Shown here piece after piece: positions 1 through 16,400 of a stretch of 64,000 nt of DNA. The position numbers were made by a program, and so were the translations under genes. How positions within the stretch are numbered: position 1 is the stretch's first letter; each line of letters opens with the position of its first letter. The notes below the pieces were generated by a model. It made no database searches, was not told the DNA's origin, and saw only the letters and a program-made list of their open reading frames with translations. Where the stretch lies: positions 1,814,249-1,878,248 of the forward strand of contig NW_019775413.1 in the NCBI RefSeq assembly GCF_001039355.2, written 5' to 3'. The stretch is from Lingula anatina. Taxonomy: Eukaryota; Brachiopoda; Lingulata; Lingulida; Lingulidae.

Positions 1-600
1 GGTCAAACGGGCCAAAATTTTCAAAAAGAATTTTTTTACGAAAAAAAATTATTTGTGCTGATATTCAGAAACTACACGGGATATCTTTCATCTCCATGAA
101 TTTGGGGTCAATCGGTGCATTTTCACGGGAGTAGCAGACATAAGATACCGAAACTGAAAACTGTCTCTAATTCGGGAACTGTTAATGCTAGAGACCCATT
201 CTTTTTTGCATTTCGTAGAGCATGAAAAGCCCAACACTGGAGGTGGTCTCCGTTTTTTTGTATTCCATACGGTTTTCCAGTTATGCTGTATCAAAAAGTA
301 CATTGTGGTGGTGAAAGCAAAATGTGCAGCACAGTAATGTATAATTGAACTTGAATAGGAAGTAATACACTGGCAATCTGTGACCTTGAAATTGATCTTT
401 GACCTACTTTTTATGATGAATTGTGTTTTGCATGTTTTCCGGCCTTTAAATCTGCAAAATTGGCAAAGAAATGCCCATGGTTACTATTGAACTTAAATAG
501 AAATTCATATACTATGATATTGAAATTGACCTTTGACCTACTTTTTCACCATGAACTGAGCTTTGCATATTTTCTTGCCCGTTATTGCATAATCACTACA
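1..600. repeat. Dispersed repeat, copy 1 (DR1-bearing)
   Basis: The segment around 250-345 closely matches 7345-7440, and the segment around 350-560 matches the tandem units at 7660-7935. Shared landmarks are a stretch reading through 'gttatgctgtatcaaaaag' and repeated phrases with 'tgaccttgaaattgacc' and 'tttgacctac'. It holds no credible gene. An exact 13-base nuclear-receptor DR1-like motif lies at 527-539 and a diverged one at 393-405. The copy is probably part of a non-autonomous element whose 3' end is seen at 8001. Confidence 0.7.
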
Positions 601-764
601 TTATATGTCGCGACAAGCCATTACTATGTGTTGAAGAAATACTACGAAGGGTTTGGTATTCCGATAAGACACCGGTGCCACATGAACGTTATAGACAAGG
701 AGATGACCAAGAATGATGAATTGGTGGCATCAAAACAAAAAATACATCTCTTTGAGAGTACAGG

Positions 765-1000
765 TAATTTTATTGAGCAACATGGTAATAATTGGTTTCG
801 CACCCCTCCAGAAAGCCCCGACCTTAACCCTATTGAAAACGTATGGGCTGAAATCAAACATCACCTGCGTACGGGTGTTAAGCCTACCACGAGAGAACAA
901 CTTGTTGAAGGCATTAGAGAGGCATGGGAAAATATTACCGCATAAAAGTGTAATAAATTTATTAATTACATAAAGAAGTGATTCCAGCATGAATGAGAGA
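765..1000 (+). pseudogene. Tc1/mariner-type transposase, C-terminal remnant
   Basis: The reading frame holds the signature tail of Tc1-like DDE transposases: a tryptophan-poor version of the NWWRTPPESPDLNP motif (here NNWFRTPPESPDLNP), followed by IENVWAEIKHHLR and a helix ending near 942. This block carries the third catalytic acidic residue of the DD34E triad (E of IENVW). It is dead. A stop codon stands where the family has Glu before Lys-Cys, and a one-base frameshift follows before the final KVIP-like end near 990. The N-terminal DNA-binding and first catalytic blocks are absent upstream, where the sequence is the dispersed repeat. No terminal inverted repeats were recognised. Confidence 0.85.
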
Positions 1001-1518
1001 GAAGGTCATTCATCAGGCTACTAAACTAGCAACACATGTAATAAAGATAATGAGACATTGATATTTATTTGATATAGTAGCTATTTAAAATTTTCCATTT
1101 TAACTACGCTTGTGTCGTGACTTATTATTATCAAGTGAACCTCAAATAAAATTGTTATACATGTTTTAAAACTAAGCCCGATTTGTTCTTCAGAGTTTTG
1201 TTCTCATATTTGACGTGCATTTACTCTAGTATTCTGTTGCAGTTGATATAACATAACCCGGTATTGTTTGCTCGTGTCTATAGCAATCTTTTTGCATCAG
1301 CTATAATAGAAACCTTAAGTGAGGCAATTAATAAGGGGCAGAGCCTGTTCGTTGAACTGACTAATTTGGGTGTCCGATAAGGATTACTTGAGGATTCCCC
1401 TACCCTGTAATTATCATGTGGCCTCTATTGTTCGACCATACGGGGCAGGGTTGGGAGACCATGTGGCCATTTGGTAAGGGGAATTTCAGGCGGCACTGTA
1501 TAATGTTAGATCTACCCC
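1001..1518. other. Gene-free stretch, 3' flank of the minus-strand gene
   Basis: No coding signal is visible here beyond chance frames. It is the downstream flank of the minus-strand repeat-protein gene that stops at 1519. The open frame at 1416-1619 on the plus strand is an antisense shadow of its 108-base repeats. Confidence 0.6.
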
Positions 1519-4500
1519 TTATTGTTGTTGACCTGCCTGGTGATGGATATCCTCACCGTTATCTTGAACTTGTACTGGGAGTTGTAGGTGAGCATGATGA
1601 AGATCATGGTATTGTGTAAGATTTACCGCTTGTTGCTGACCTGCCTGGTGATGGATATCCTCACCATTATCTTGAACTTGTACTGGGAGTTGTAGGTGAA
1701 CATGATGAAGATCATGGTATTGTGTAAGATTTACCGCTTGTTGCTGACCTGCCTGGTGATGGATATCCTCACCGTTATCTTGAACTTGTACTGGGAGTTG
1801 TGGGTTAACAGGATGAACATCATGTGAATTTATGTCAATGCCATCAACTGCCATTGGAATATTAACATTTGTTGGTTGTGGTACATCAGGAGCATTTGCA
1901 ACCAAAGGGAAAAATACTAGAATGATACTGAAGATAAAAAATATGGAGCTCTTTTTCATCAGAATGTTATTAAACTTGGTGTAACCTGGTGGATGTGGGT
2001 CATGAAAATAAATTTTTTCTTCTTGAAGTATGTCTGGTGATGGGGGCTTGGTCTTAAAACCCTCTGATGCTTCATCTTTGTCTAGAGCAGATCTTTGCTC
2101 TGACCAACAATTGATAGCAGAAGATTCACTTTCTTCATCTGGAGCTGACTTGGTCTTCTCCAGCAGAGTTTGTAAGGGGGGAGTGTTTTCCTTTGTTGGA
2201 TTTGCAGCAGAATACTTCCTTTTATTCTTTAGAGATGGTGTAGTCTTTTTTGTCAGAGCAGCTGAAGAAGGAGTGTTATCCTGTTTTACATTTGTAATAG
2301 GGGATATATTTCTATCTTTGGGAGAGAAATCTGGCGAATTCACTGAGGGTGTAGCACTTTCATCAGATGTACTATCTCCATCTTTATCTGTAACTTGCTT
2401 TGGCTCTTTTAGAGGCTTATTTTGTCCATAGCTTTCAACTTTCTTTTTTCTCATTTCTCTTGTATCTTCCTTGAACTGATATGACATATTCTGAAATGAT
2501 TTATCACTTCGTTACTTAATATCAAAGGGATAACAACTCTTCATATTCCACAATAAATGCATTGTGAATAACATATAGAATGTAATAAATTCCATTTTAC
2601 CACCAAAATGGTGGTTATCCCAATTATTCTGAAATCTATACTTGCCATCAAACCATGTAGACCTTCATTGACAGCTACCCTCTGTTATAATGGCAAGCAC
2701 AGATTAAAGAAAGTGCCCAAGTAACCCTCAGTTTTACTTTCAAGTCAGGTATCTGGATTTAACACTTTGTTATTAACATTACAAAGATCATGCATGACTA
2801 AGTTGTGTTTCAGGAAGAAGCCACAAGGCCACACACCATCTTAGATTGGCAACCATACTGCATAATGACCTGGTATTATTGAATTGAGGGTGTTTCAGTA
2901 TCACAGAAACATTTCTGTTCCAATCAAACATATCTACGTACAATACTGAAAACATTTGCCAATTTAATTGTCACATGCACATATGCTGCTGGCAAACATA
3001 TCGGAAAATGGGTACCATGGGGTCAGTAGGTGCAGGTTCTATATCCAAAATTACTACTGTCAGCAGCATTTTAAGCAGTCTGGCCAAGTTTCATGCTTCT
3101 ATCACAAAAATGAACAATTATGGTGGATAACTGCCCCACTATAACCATGGATTTAAATTTATTTGTGAAACAGGGCTTGAACTAAAGTAGGAATATATTG
3201 CCAGTTTTTGTTGGTGCAAAATTAATTTACAAATTTTTATATTGTATAGCTATTATATTGTTTACTATTTCATTCTTCTTACCTGATCAGGAGAAGTGTA
3301 AGCATGATGATATTGGTCCCTGTACTCAGGATGGCCTACACATATATATCCACCTGTACTTGGTAGAATTACGTTCTCATCGTTGCTGGATAATACCAAC
3401 ATTTGCTAAGATAATAGAACGTGTTGAAAAGATTATATTGCTGTTGCCCCATTTTGCATATTTTAAAAAGCACCTTTGTTGTTAAGTATTTTACTTTTTA
3501 AATAGCTGTGGTGGCAGAAATTGTTGCAACAACAGATATATTTTGCATAAAAATATTTCTGAATTTATGATGGCAAAATTCCTCTTAAAGTACACAACAG
3601 TTCATGCTGTTATTTGTTAATGTACATACCTTTGCTTTTTTTTCATCAATTTCATTCCAAAGCTTCTTCTTTTCTTCATTGGTACTATTGTATAAAGGAG
3701 ATAATTTGGGATATTATCTATTTTGAAAAAAACTATTGCAAATGATATAGAAATGATCATTTTACTACAATCCTGATATCTAGATCATAAGTCCCTGTCA
3801 AATACAGAGTATTGCTGATGTCAAGAATTTGAGAATTTGGAAGCAGTGAAAGATAATCAAATATAACATTTAAAAAACCATTCAAATGTCATGGAATCAG
3901 CTTAGTCAAAAATTTGATAATGGTCATGGTTTAAAGTAATTTATTGGGGAAAATATCAGTGAACACTAAGGCTTCGTTCACATGGAAAGTCTATTTTCTA
4001 AAAATCTATTTTCTATTTGCGGTATATCTTGTGATCACGGTCTGTGCCCTGAATATCTCGAGAATTAATTACAGCTTTGTATAAGTAACTGGCTCGCGCT
4101 GCCAGTAATTATGCCACGGGATATTCAGGGCACAGACCGTGATCATAAGATACCGTGAATAGAAAATAGATTTTTAGAAAATAGACTTTCCATGTGAACG
4201 AAGCCTAAAATGTCCAGAAAAAATTTCCTGGTTCTTCAGGTAATGATTTTTTTTTACTCTCTGATGTGACACACTAAATGGGTTGAAACTTCTTTACTTA
4301 ACCAGTGGTACTCACTTTACTTCATTGGCATGTTCTTTAACCTGCTGCTTGTCTTCTGTCCTCAATTTTAAGCCAGAGGGACATAAACTTGATGTTGTCT
4401 ATTGAAATAAAAAATGATGAAGGGTTTAAATTTTAGTAAAGTCAATATGTTCATTATGAGGCTATGTAGAATCAAACAGTTTAAATGAGCTGTCTGGGTA

Positions 4501-5296
4501 GATGAGAACAAATAAATTTAAAAAAAAAAATTTTATTGCTGTTACATAGCTGGTTACTTAGGTCTTCTCTTATCTGCATATGAATATTCATAAATTGCAG
4601 ATCAAGTTCGAAAAACAGATTGATCAGCCCGTTTATCTATAAGGTAGTCTTTTTTCAGCTTTTTTCAGCATATCAGATGACAAATTAATTGGAAAAGCAC
4701 TTGACCTATTGTCTCCAAACTTCCAATATTACTCAAATACAGGTCAAGTTTGAATACTAGCTTGATCTGATAGTTTTTCTTGAAGTTATTCAGTTAACTT
4801 ATAGTTACTTATGGAGTTCTTTTCCTCTTATATATACCATAATTATCATTTTGGAAAAAAATGTTAATGTCTGGTGATGATATGCCAGTTTTGAGCTTAC
4901 ATGACTTAATTATCTTTGGCTTTCATACAAGTTAGAATCAAGAAGTAAATACATGATATATAAGTAAGCAGCTTGGTCTTTTGGCTAACATGGTTGAAAC
5001 CACAATGGTAAAGTAGAAGACGACACCTTATCATCTTATATGTAGCGTATTATCTGTTGAACTAATATAGTTTTTACCACTCAAGAAGGTCTAGTTATTC
5101 TGTCACCACCACCTCCTCTCATTCTTGCACCCAGAGGTTTGTGTTATCTTCTTGAAGTATTTCTTACCTTTCCATCTCCAGTTTCTGTCATTGGTTGTTT
5201 TAATTGACCAGATGTATCTTGAGTTGGTATTACATTAGCAAGATTTTCTTTCAGTGCCTCAGGCTGCTGAGCTTCATATTCTTGTTGGTCAAACAT
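1519..5296 (-). CDS. Unrecognised protein with internal signal-like segment and 36-aa repeats
   Basis: Four exons join in phase on the minus strand: 5296-5168, 4398-4316, 3684-3630 and 2490-1519, giving about 412 residues. Each boundary has a GT donor and AG acceptor. Residues 1-90 are acidic and Gln/Lys-rich. Residues 90-265 are Ser/Pro/Lys-rich and look disordered. Around 269-289 lies a Lys-Lys start followed by about 18 hydrophobic residues ending in VANA, which looks like a secretory signal peptide with its own Met (codon at 1959). After it come about 2.6 copies of a 36-residue unit rich in His and Gln (108-base DNA period, copies beginning near 1531, 1639 and 1747), ending with GQQQ and TAA. 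No family is recognised. It could be a single-pass membrane protein, or the last exon could also make a secreted repeat protein from the inner Met. Introns hold a MITE and a repeat fragment. Confidence 0.62.
3970..4205. mobile_element. Palindromic MITE, PIF/Harbinger-like
   Basis: A 236-base element with nearly perfect inverted arms of about 90 bases, starting GGCTTCGTTCACATGG and ending CCATGTGAACGAAGCC. TAA flanks it on both sides (3967-3969 and 4206-4208), as expected for the 3-base TWA target duplication of PIF/Harbinger elements. It has no coding capacity. The few mismatches between arms point to a recent insertion. It lies in the second intron of the minus-strand repeat-protein gene. 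Confidence 0.85.
4575..4690. repeat. Fragment of the dispersed repeat seen at 27.9 and 38.9 kb
   Basis: It shares the phrases 'gaatattcataa', 'caagttcgaaaa' and 'cagcttttttcagcatat' with the longer copies inside DENND4 introns. It is diverged and has no terminal palindrome. Confidence 0.6.
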
Positions 5297-5954
5297 GGTG
5301 TCTCTGCAATGAGCAACAATAGAAATGTATTTCTTCTGTGTTAAAGATATCTGCCCTGTTGAACTAAAATTAAGCGTGAAGTTTTGTGAAGTCAGTAAAG
5401 CAGTACCAAAATATTTTGACCTCCCGTTTTTGCCTCACTGGTCAGGTTTTGTCTCCAGATCCCTTCACAATATTTTCTTATATAGTTTTATGTCAGTTTT
5501 GCAGACTTCAGAAATGTTCTGTCAACTGAGCAATCAAGGGATATAAGATCATAAAATATTCTGATAATAATCAGTATGATACTGTATAGTATATACACAT
5601 TCTTGTTACGAAGTTCTATCAAACAGATCATGTGTTATTGTGGGACAAAGTAGGTCATACCTTGTATGTCAAAAAGATTGAGGTTATTTATACTCTTAAC
5701 TAGACACAACTGAATGAGGTTTTATTTGTCTTTGGTTAGTTTTCTGTTGTGCAACAAGTGCTATTGTGCTTTATCATCTAACTAAGATGGCAGGCGATTG
5801 CAAATGAGTTAGGAGATAAATATAAAGTGTAATAATAGTCTTTAAAACTGCAACATAAATATTTTTATGCCCCCTTTTTGGACAGAGAAGCAAATAACAA
5901 AGAAATCTTGATTCAAGCGTAATGTCATGCTTCACACTTAAATGATTAACTTAC

Positions 5955-6030
5955 TGTTTAAAAGGTCTGAACCTTTTCTCTTTTCACCAAGACCGGAAGG
6001 CGTCTTTCAGCATAATTGCGCATGCGTTAA
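5955..6030 (-). promoter_or_regulatory. Probable promoter and 5' leader exon of the minus-strand repeat-protein gene
   Basis: An ETS core ACCGGAAG (5992-5999) and an NRF1-type palindrome TGCGCATGCGT (6017-6027) lie side by side, a typical pair of TATA-less housekeeping promoters. On the minus strand a good donor (A|GTAAGT) ends a possible leader exon at 5955. A matching acceptor at 5304 sits just upstream of the ATG at 5296. Orientation is inferred from those splice sites, and the sites themselves were only matched by eye. Confidence 0.5.
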
Positions 6031-7079
6031 ATGCCTAAATTTCTCCCAAGACAACACCAATCCTAGTCTACTATTTAATAACCTTGGATCATGTTCCCTT
6101 GTCACACATTAAAGAACTGTCAATATTAGCATAGACTGAAAATTGTTATTTATCAGATAAGCTTTTCCATCTCAGAGTCACAATAGTAAGTGGTATGAAT
6201 GTGGGCGATACCGTATGCCAGAACAAACAGTATTTAATATAGTACTTACAACATTCAGTTTTTTTTTGTACTTGTACTTTAGAGCAAACATGATATAAAT
6301 AAAGAGCCCTTTGGAATCCATTGTATCAGTAAAAATGCAAAAAGGGCAATTCATGTGAATAAAGTCAGAGTGAAGTACTGGGCAAAAGACCATTACATAT
6401 CACGTACTGTAGTTTCATGTATATCGTATCAGGCCCATAGCCACAGTTACAAAAGGAAAGTTCTTTTTTTAAAAAGTGGAACATTTATCATGAAACCTTC
6501 ATGTACCTAGATAAAACTTTTTCCCAGAAAAAAGGGGGGTTCTTTCAAACCCCTTAATCCCCCCCCCCCTTGCTACAGGCCTGCTTATAGTAAACAGTAA
6601 GCAGGGGCTTCTTGAATTGCATACACATACTGTATGTGTGTGCATTATTATCACAAATGGTATGAAGGTTTAAAGAAGAAAGTTGGTGGACGTATTTAAA
6701 CATTTGATAGTATGATTAAATATTTACATTTTAATGAAGAAATGTAAGTATAGCACGCAAGGACTATATAGGTGTATTAAAAGTCAAAGAAAAGGCATGT
6801 GTTTTTCACTGGATCTTGGTTTATTCACATGGATTCACAAGACACGTAAAAACTAAAAAAGAAGAAAAGAAAAAGAAAATTACAACAATGTACTTACTAA
6901 CGGTTTTTACGTGTTCAAATTTGCTTCTTCAAAAAAAACTTATACATTTCAATAATCACCAATAATAAATAACTAATCATCAATAATCAATAATAATCAA
7001 TAAACAGTATTAAAACTCACCATTTCTGCCATTCCTTTAAACTATAAATTTCAAGTAGAAATAATGAATTCAAAAGTAA
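6031..7079. other. Intergenic DNA, nothing coding
   Basis: AT-rich sequence with a short C homopolymer near 6560 and many simple A/T runs. No exon with flanking splice signals or conserved peptide was found on either strand. Confidence 0.5.
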
Positions 7080-7339
7080 GAGTACTATGTGTTCCTCCTA
7101 CGGAGTGCAAAACTCATGGGGTGCCACCCTGAATGAAAAGTTGTCATTTATGCAAATGAGTGCATTAGATGAGCCCGACACCAGGTTCCTCAATCACAAC
7201 AAAAGTAAACTAAACCTTACAGTAAGCCTATTAATGTTTTGGGGATGTAGCTCAGGCCCTAGTTCCACAAAAAAAAAAAAAAACTGTCAGACTTAGTTGA
7301 CTAGGTTTTCACCTAGGTGGTCTGCTTTTTTTTTTTTTT

Positions 7340-7935
7340 TTTTTTTTTTTGTATTCTGTACAGTTTTCGAGTTATGCTGTATCAAAAAGTACATTGTGGT
7401 GGTGAAAGCAAAATGTGCAGTATGGTAATGGATAATAAATTTTGAACTCGGGGGAAAATAAAACATAAGGCTTGGCCAGGCAGACAACTTCTGGTCAAAA
7501 ATAACATTATTTCATGAAATTTGAACATCTGGAACTTCTGAGCACCTCCCATTTCAAGAATTTCAACCAAAATGACCTTTTCTTCATTTTAATAAATTTT
7601 TTCTGTAGGAAATCTATGGCACATAATTGTAACTACAAAATTATTACATTTAGTCCCTTATATCTCCAAAACTGGCAGAGATAGGTCCATAGTTACTATT
7701 AAAGTTGAACAGGAAGTCACATACTGGCAATTTAACTGTGACCTTGAAATTGACCTTTAACCTACTTTTCACCATGAACAGAACTTTGCAAGTTTTTGTT
7801 CCCTTTTATCTCCAAAACTGGCAGAGATAGGTCCATAGTTACTATTGAACTTGAATAGGAAGTCATATACTGGCAATCTAACTGTGACCTTAAAATTGAC
7901 CTTTGACCTACTTTTCATCATGAATTGAACTTTGC
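7340..7935. repeat. Dispersed repeat, copy 2, with two tandem units of about 140 bases
   Basis: After a long T run (about 7328-7350) the sequence repeats copy 1. Two tandem units (about 7665-7795 and 7805-7930) share 'atctccaaaactggcagag', 'ggtccatagttactatt' and the 'tgaccttnaaattgacc' block. A perfect DR1-like motif lies at 7897-7909 and a one-mismatch version at 7751-7763. It runs directly into the Helitron-like terminus. Confidence 0.75.
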
Positions 7936-8001
7936 ACGAATGCGCTTACTCCAGCTGGTGGTACAATATCCAGAGGTGGTATCGCCTCTCTGATCCTCTA
8001 G
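7936..8001 (+). mobile_element. Helitron-like 3' terminus
   Basis: A hairpin GAGGTG-GTAT-CGCCTC (7973-7988) is followed after 9 bases by CTAG (7998-8001) and then host T. This is the arrangement of canonical Helitron 3' ends (hairpin, spacer, CTRR, T). About 60 bases match the minus-strand copy at 50899-50960, which ends at the same CTAG. The 5' TC end was not located, so the element length is unknown. Confidence 0.65.
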
Positions 8002-8142
8002 TTTACAATTCAGCTTGTTGTTATTCGCACAAGTTTGAAAAATTGTCAAATTGTAAGACTTGTAAATTTTAACATCTGTTAGCAAGACAATGTGCTCCGT
8101 CTTCATTCATGTTCATTACCATGGGTTATGTTTCTATTTTAG

Positions 8143-14031
<5,889 letters not shown>

Positions 14032-14303
14032 AAATATCTGGAAAAATTAAAAACTAACAGACAAAATTTTCAAAAAACACATACATACAGATATTTGTCA
14101 CTGACACATGTTCTAGTTACTAACTCAGGTGATATGTTACTGTTTGGAAGAGCAAATGCTTACAGAGTGACATCATTTATCGATTGTGCTAAGCTCAAAA
14201 CATCCTGGACTGAAGAAAAAAAAAAAAACAGCAAGAATTTTCCACATTGATGGAGTGAACATGTTTGTCATAAGGTATTTTCTCAAATATTATGTTGGAG
14301 AGA

Positions 14304-14309
14304 AATAAA
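14304..14309 (+). terminator. Candidate poly(A) signal of ATR
   Basis: AATAAA lies about 270 bases after the ATR stop and just before a MITE. It is a simple hexamer match. Confidence 0.45.
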
Positions 14310-14332
14310 GTCTCGGGTGACCAGTCCATCCA

Positions 14333-14499
14333 CAGGGGCGGATCCAGAGCTATTTATTGACAGTCTTCCAAATTATCTTTGTTGATTCATCCTCCAATTT
14401 TGACCGTCTTCCAACAGGAAAAACAGATGTAAGCAATGTAAACTTGAAAATCTGACCGTCTTCCCGGCTCTTCCAGAAGACGGCCTAAATCTGCCCCTG
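14333..14499. mobile_element. MITE with CAGGGGCGGATCC termini, copy 1
   Basis: It starts CAGGGGCGGATCCAGAG and ends with the inverted equivalent CTAAATCTGCCCCTG. The arms carry 'gaccgtcttcc' and its complement. Both flanks share 'catcca', a possible partial target duplication. A related copy in opposite orientation is at 52097-52263. CAGGGG-type ends are common in hAT-derived non-autonomous elements, so the superfamily is inference. Confidence 0.7.
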
Positions 14500-15246
14500 C
14501 ATCCAGGTTACTTACCAAGTGAAAGGTCTCAGGTTCAGACTGCAACGTCATGTGCCATGTTGTTCATGTTAGTTCCAGTATCAGAGTTATTCATATTTAT
14601 CATTATACATTTCATCTTGTGAAAGCTACAGAATGTTGTAGATGTGAAAAATTGGTTTATTATAATAACAGATCATAACTTAATGATAATGGTTATAAAT
14701 CAATTTTCACAAAACAGAAATAAACCACTGAATACAAAAAAGAAATGATATAAGTGTTATGACATAAATGTACACATTTTGTGAAAAGACTTCTTAAAGA
14801 AATACAGAAATACTTAAAAAAAAGGAAAAAAACAGTTACCCTTGTCCATACTGTGTACATGTAATATGCATCAGTGGAGTAAAGAGAAAGAATTTCTCAA
14901 CACTATTGCTTACTGCTTGCCATAAAGAAAGGGGGCGCTACTAGTGGCAGTATGCAAAATGTATGCGAGTGAGGAAACGATGTTTCAATACTGCTTTATA
15001 TTTGTGATCTTGCTACCAATATCCAAAAGTTATCAACTTTCTTAAATGAAATATGGCCTATTCATGTTTCACAATTTTTTTTCACCTGATTTACAATCAA
15101 AAATTTTCTAAATAACGTTTCATGTAGCAAAATGCATTAATCACATAATTTGAGATTAATTATTTCTTTTTAAAAAAATGAAAAGATTTTTTTCAAACGG
15201 TTATTCCAATTTGATTTGACTGCGTACATGTAACTTCAAAGAATGT
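14500..15246. other. Intergenic DNA downstream of ATR
   Basis: No exon or RNA gene is recognised. Sequence is AT-rich without long repeats apart from A/T runs. Confidence 0.45.
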
Positions 15247-15480
15247 GTGGGCTCACTCCCAATGGCACTATCGTTCTACATAGATCGATCTAACTATGCG
15301 GGCACTTGCTGAATTGATCAGAATAACGCATTTCTTGGTGTTGAGAAGAAAAGTGAGTATGTGGTGTGACTTATATGTTGGGAACAATAGGAGGCGTGTT
15401 AATCTGATTACATTCAGTGAGTGCACCCATGGAGTTGGATCGATCTATGTAAAACGATAGTTTTATTGGGAATTAGCCCA
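15247..15480. mobile_element. GATCGATC-type MITE, copy 1
   Basis: About 234 bases with imperfect inverted arms: 'cccaatggcactatcg' and 'acatagatcgatc' on the left, complemented by 'gatcgatctatgt' and 'cgatagttttattggg' on the right. Related copies are at 20801-21034 and 26497-26700. It has no coding capacity. Confidence 0.7.
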
Positions 15481-15899
15481 TTTGGTACTGTATACACCCT
15501 GTGTAACACAAGGAAGATAAGTTATACTTTTATAACTGTTTTAACATGTGTGCTTGATCAATCACTGTGAAGAAAACGAAGAAGGCGGTGAATTTTTTCC
15601 TACAAACCATCAGTGAATTCCCTTCCTTTTAATTTCTGATGGAAGAAAAATACATTCAAATGACCCGCTTCACCTGTGCAGTGAACCGCCAGCAGGTGCT
15701 TTATTATTGCGCAGATAAATAGTCCGCACGATGAAGAACACCACAGCATATAACAGATGATGCCATATGTGATATTGTTTTACTGAATGAGTTAAAATAC
15801 ATTATTTTATGCTCTGTAACTGATAAACTATTTTCAAATATCTTTTCACGTTTATGATAAATACATGATGTTGAGTCATCAATGCACTGCACTGCTTGG

Positions 15900-16400
15900 G
15901 GCTTTAGTAAAATTCATACGCTCAGCTAATTTCAATATGGCGTATTTAGGTGGGAGGCAGCTGCAAATCGCAGCGTGCAAATAAACACTTTGTCGGTAAC
16001 AAGCTTGCACTCGGTTTAGCTATGGATATGATTTTACCAAGAAGAACTTGAAGTTTATTTTCAAAAGTGCATAAAGGTATATTTGGTAAGTACACGATGT
16101 CTTTCCCATGTTAACAACAACACTGGGACAAGCCACTGGGACACTGACATGCTGTCTTGTTCCATCTACGACATCCAGCAGCAACTATTGCTACGTTTGC
16201 ATGTCGTGGGTGTATTCTGATGGTACTGGCAATGGCGTGTAAAAGTGGATTCTTCACGACACAGAAGCCAATTCGATAAGCCCTGGCTATAATATAGACC
16301 CGCGAAGAAAGATTTCGATATTCTCAGTTATATTATATTGGGATCCGTAAGTTGTAGAAGTGCCTATAGCGATATTTATGTTGAGGTGAGTGAAAATGTG
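15900..16400 (+). promoter_or_regulatory. Possible promoter and leader exon region of DENND4
   Basis: The local sequence is richer in CpG than its surroundings and has a YY1-like AATATGGCG (15934-15942). It also has donor-like sites (G|GTAAGT near 16086 and GAG|GTGAGT near 16386). The first coding exon of DENND4 at 22939 is preceded by an acceptor (22917), so an untranslated exon must lie upstream. This is the best candidate seen, but no direct evidence links them. Confidence 0.3.

Noticed and set aside
1416-1619. Open frame on the plus strand over the 108-base repeats
   Set aside because: It is antisense to the repeat-coding exon and has no splice or homology support. The same applies to the frame at 2030-2431.
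1531-1800. Regularly spaced repeats that could suggest a CRISPR-like array
   Set aside because: The units are contiguous 108-base coding repeats with no unique spacers, in an animal genome.
3198-3485. 95-residue open frame rich in hydrophobic residues
   Set aside because: It lies in an intron of the minus-strand gene, shows no conserved motif or codon pattern, and has no splice partners.
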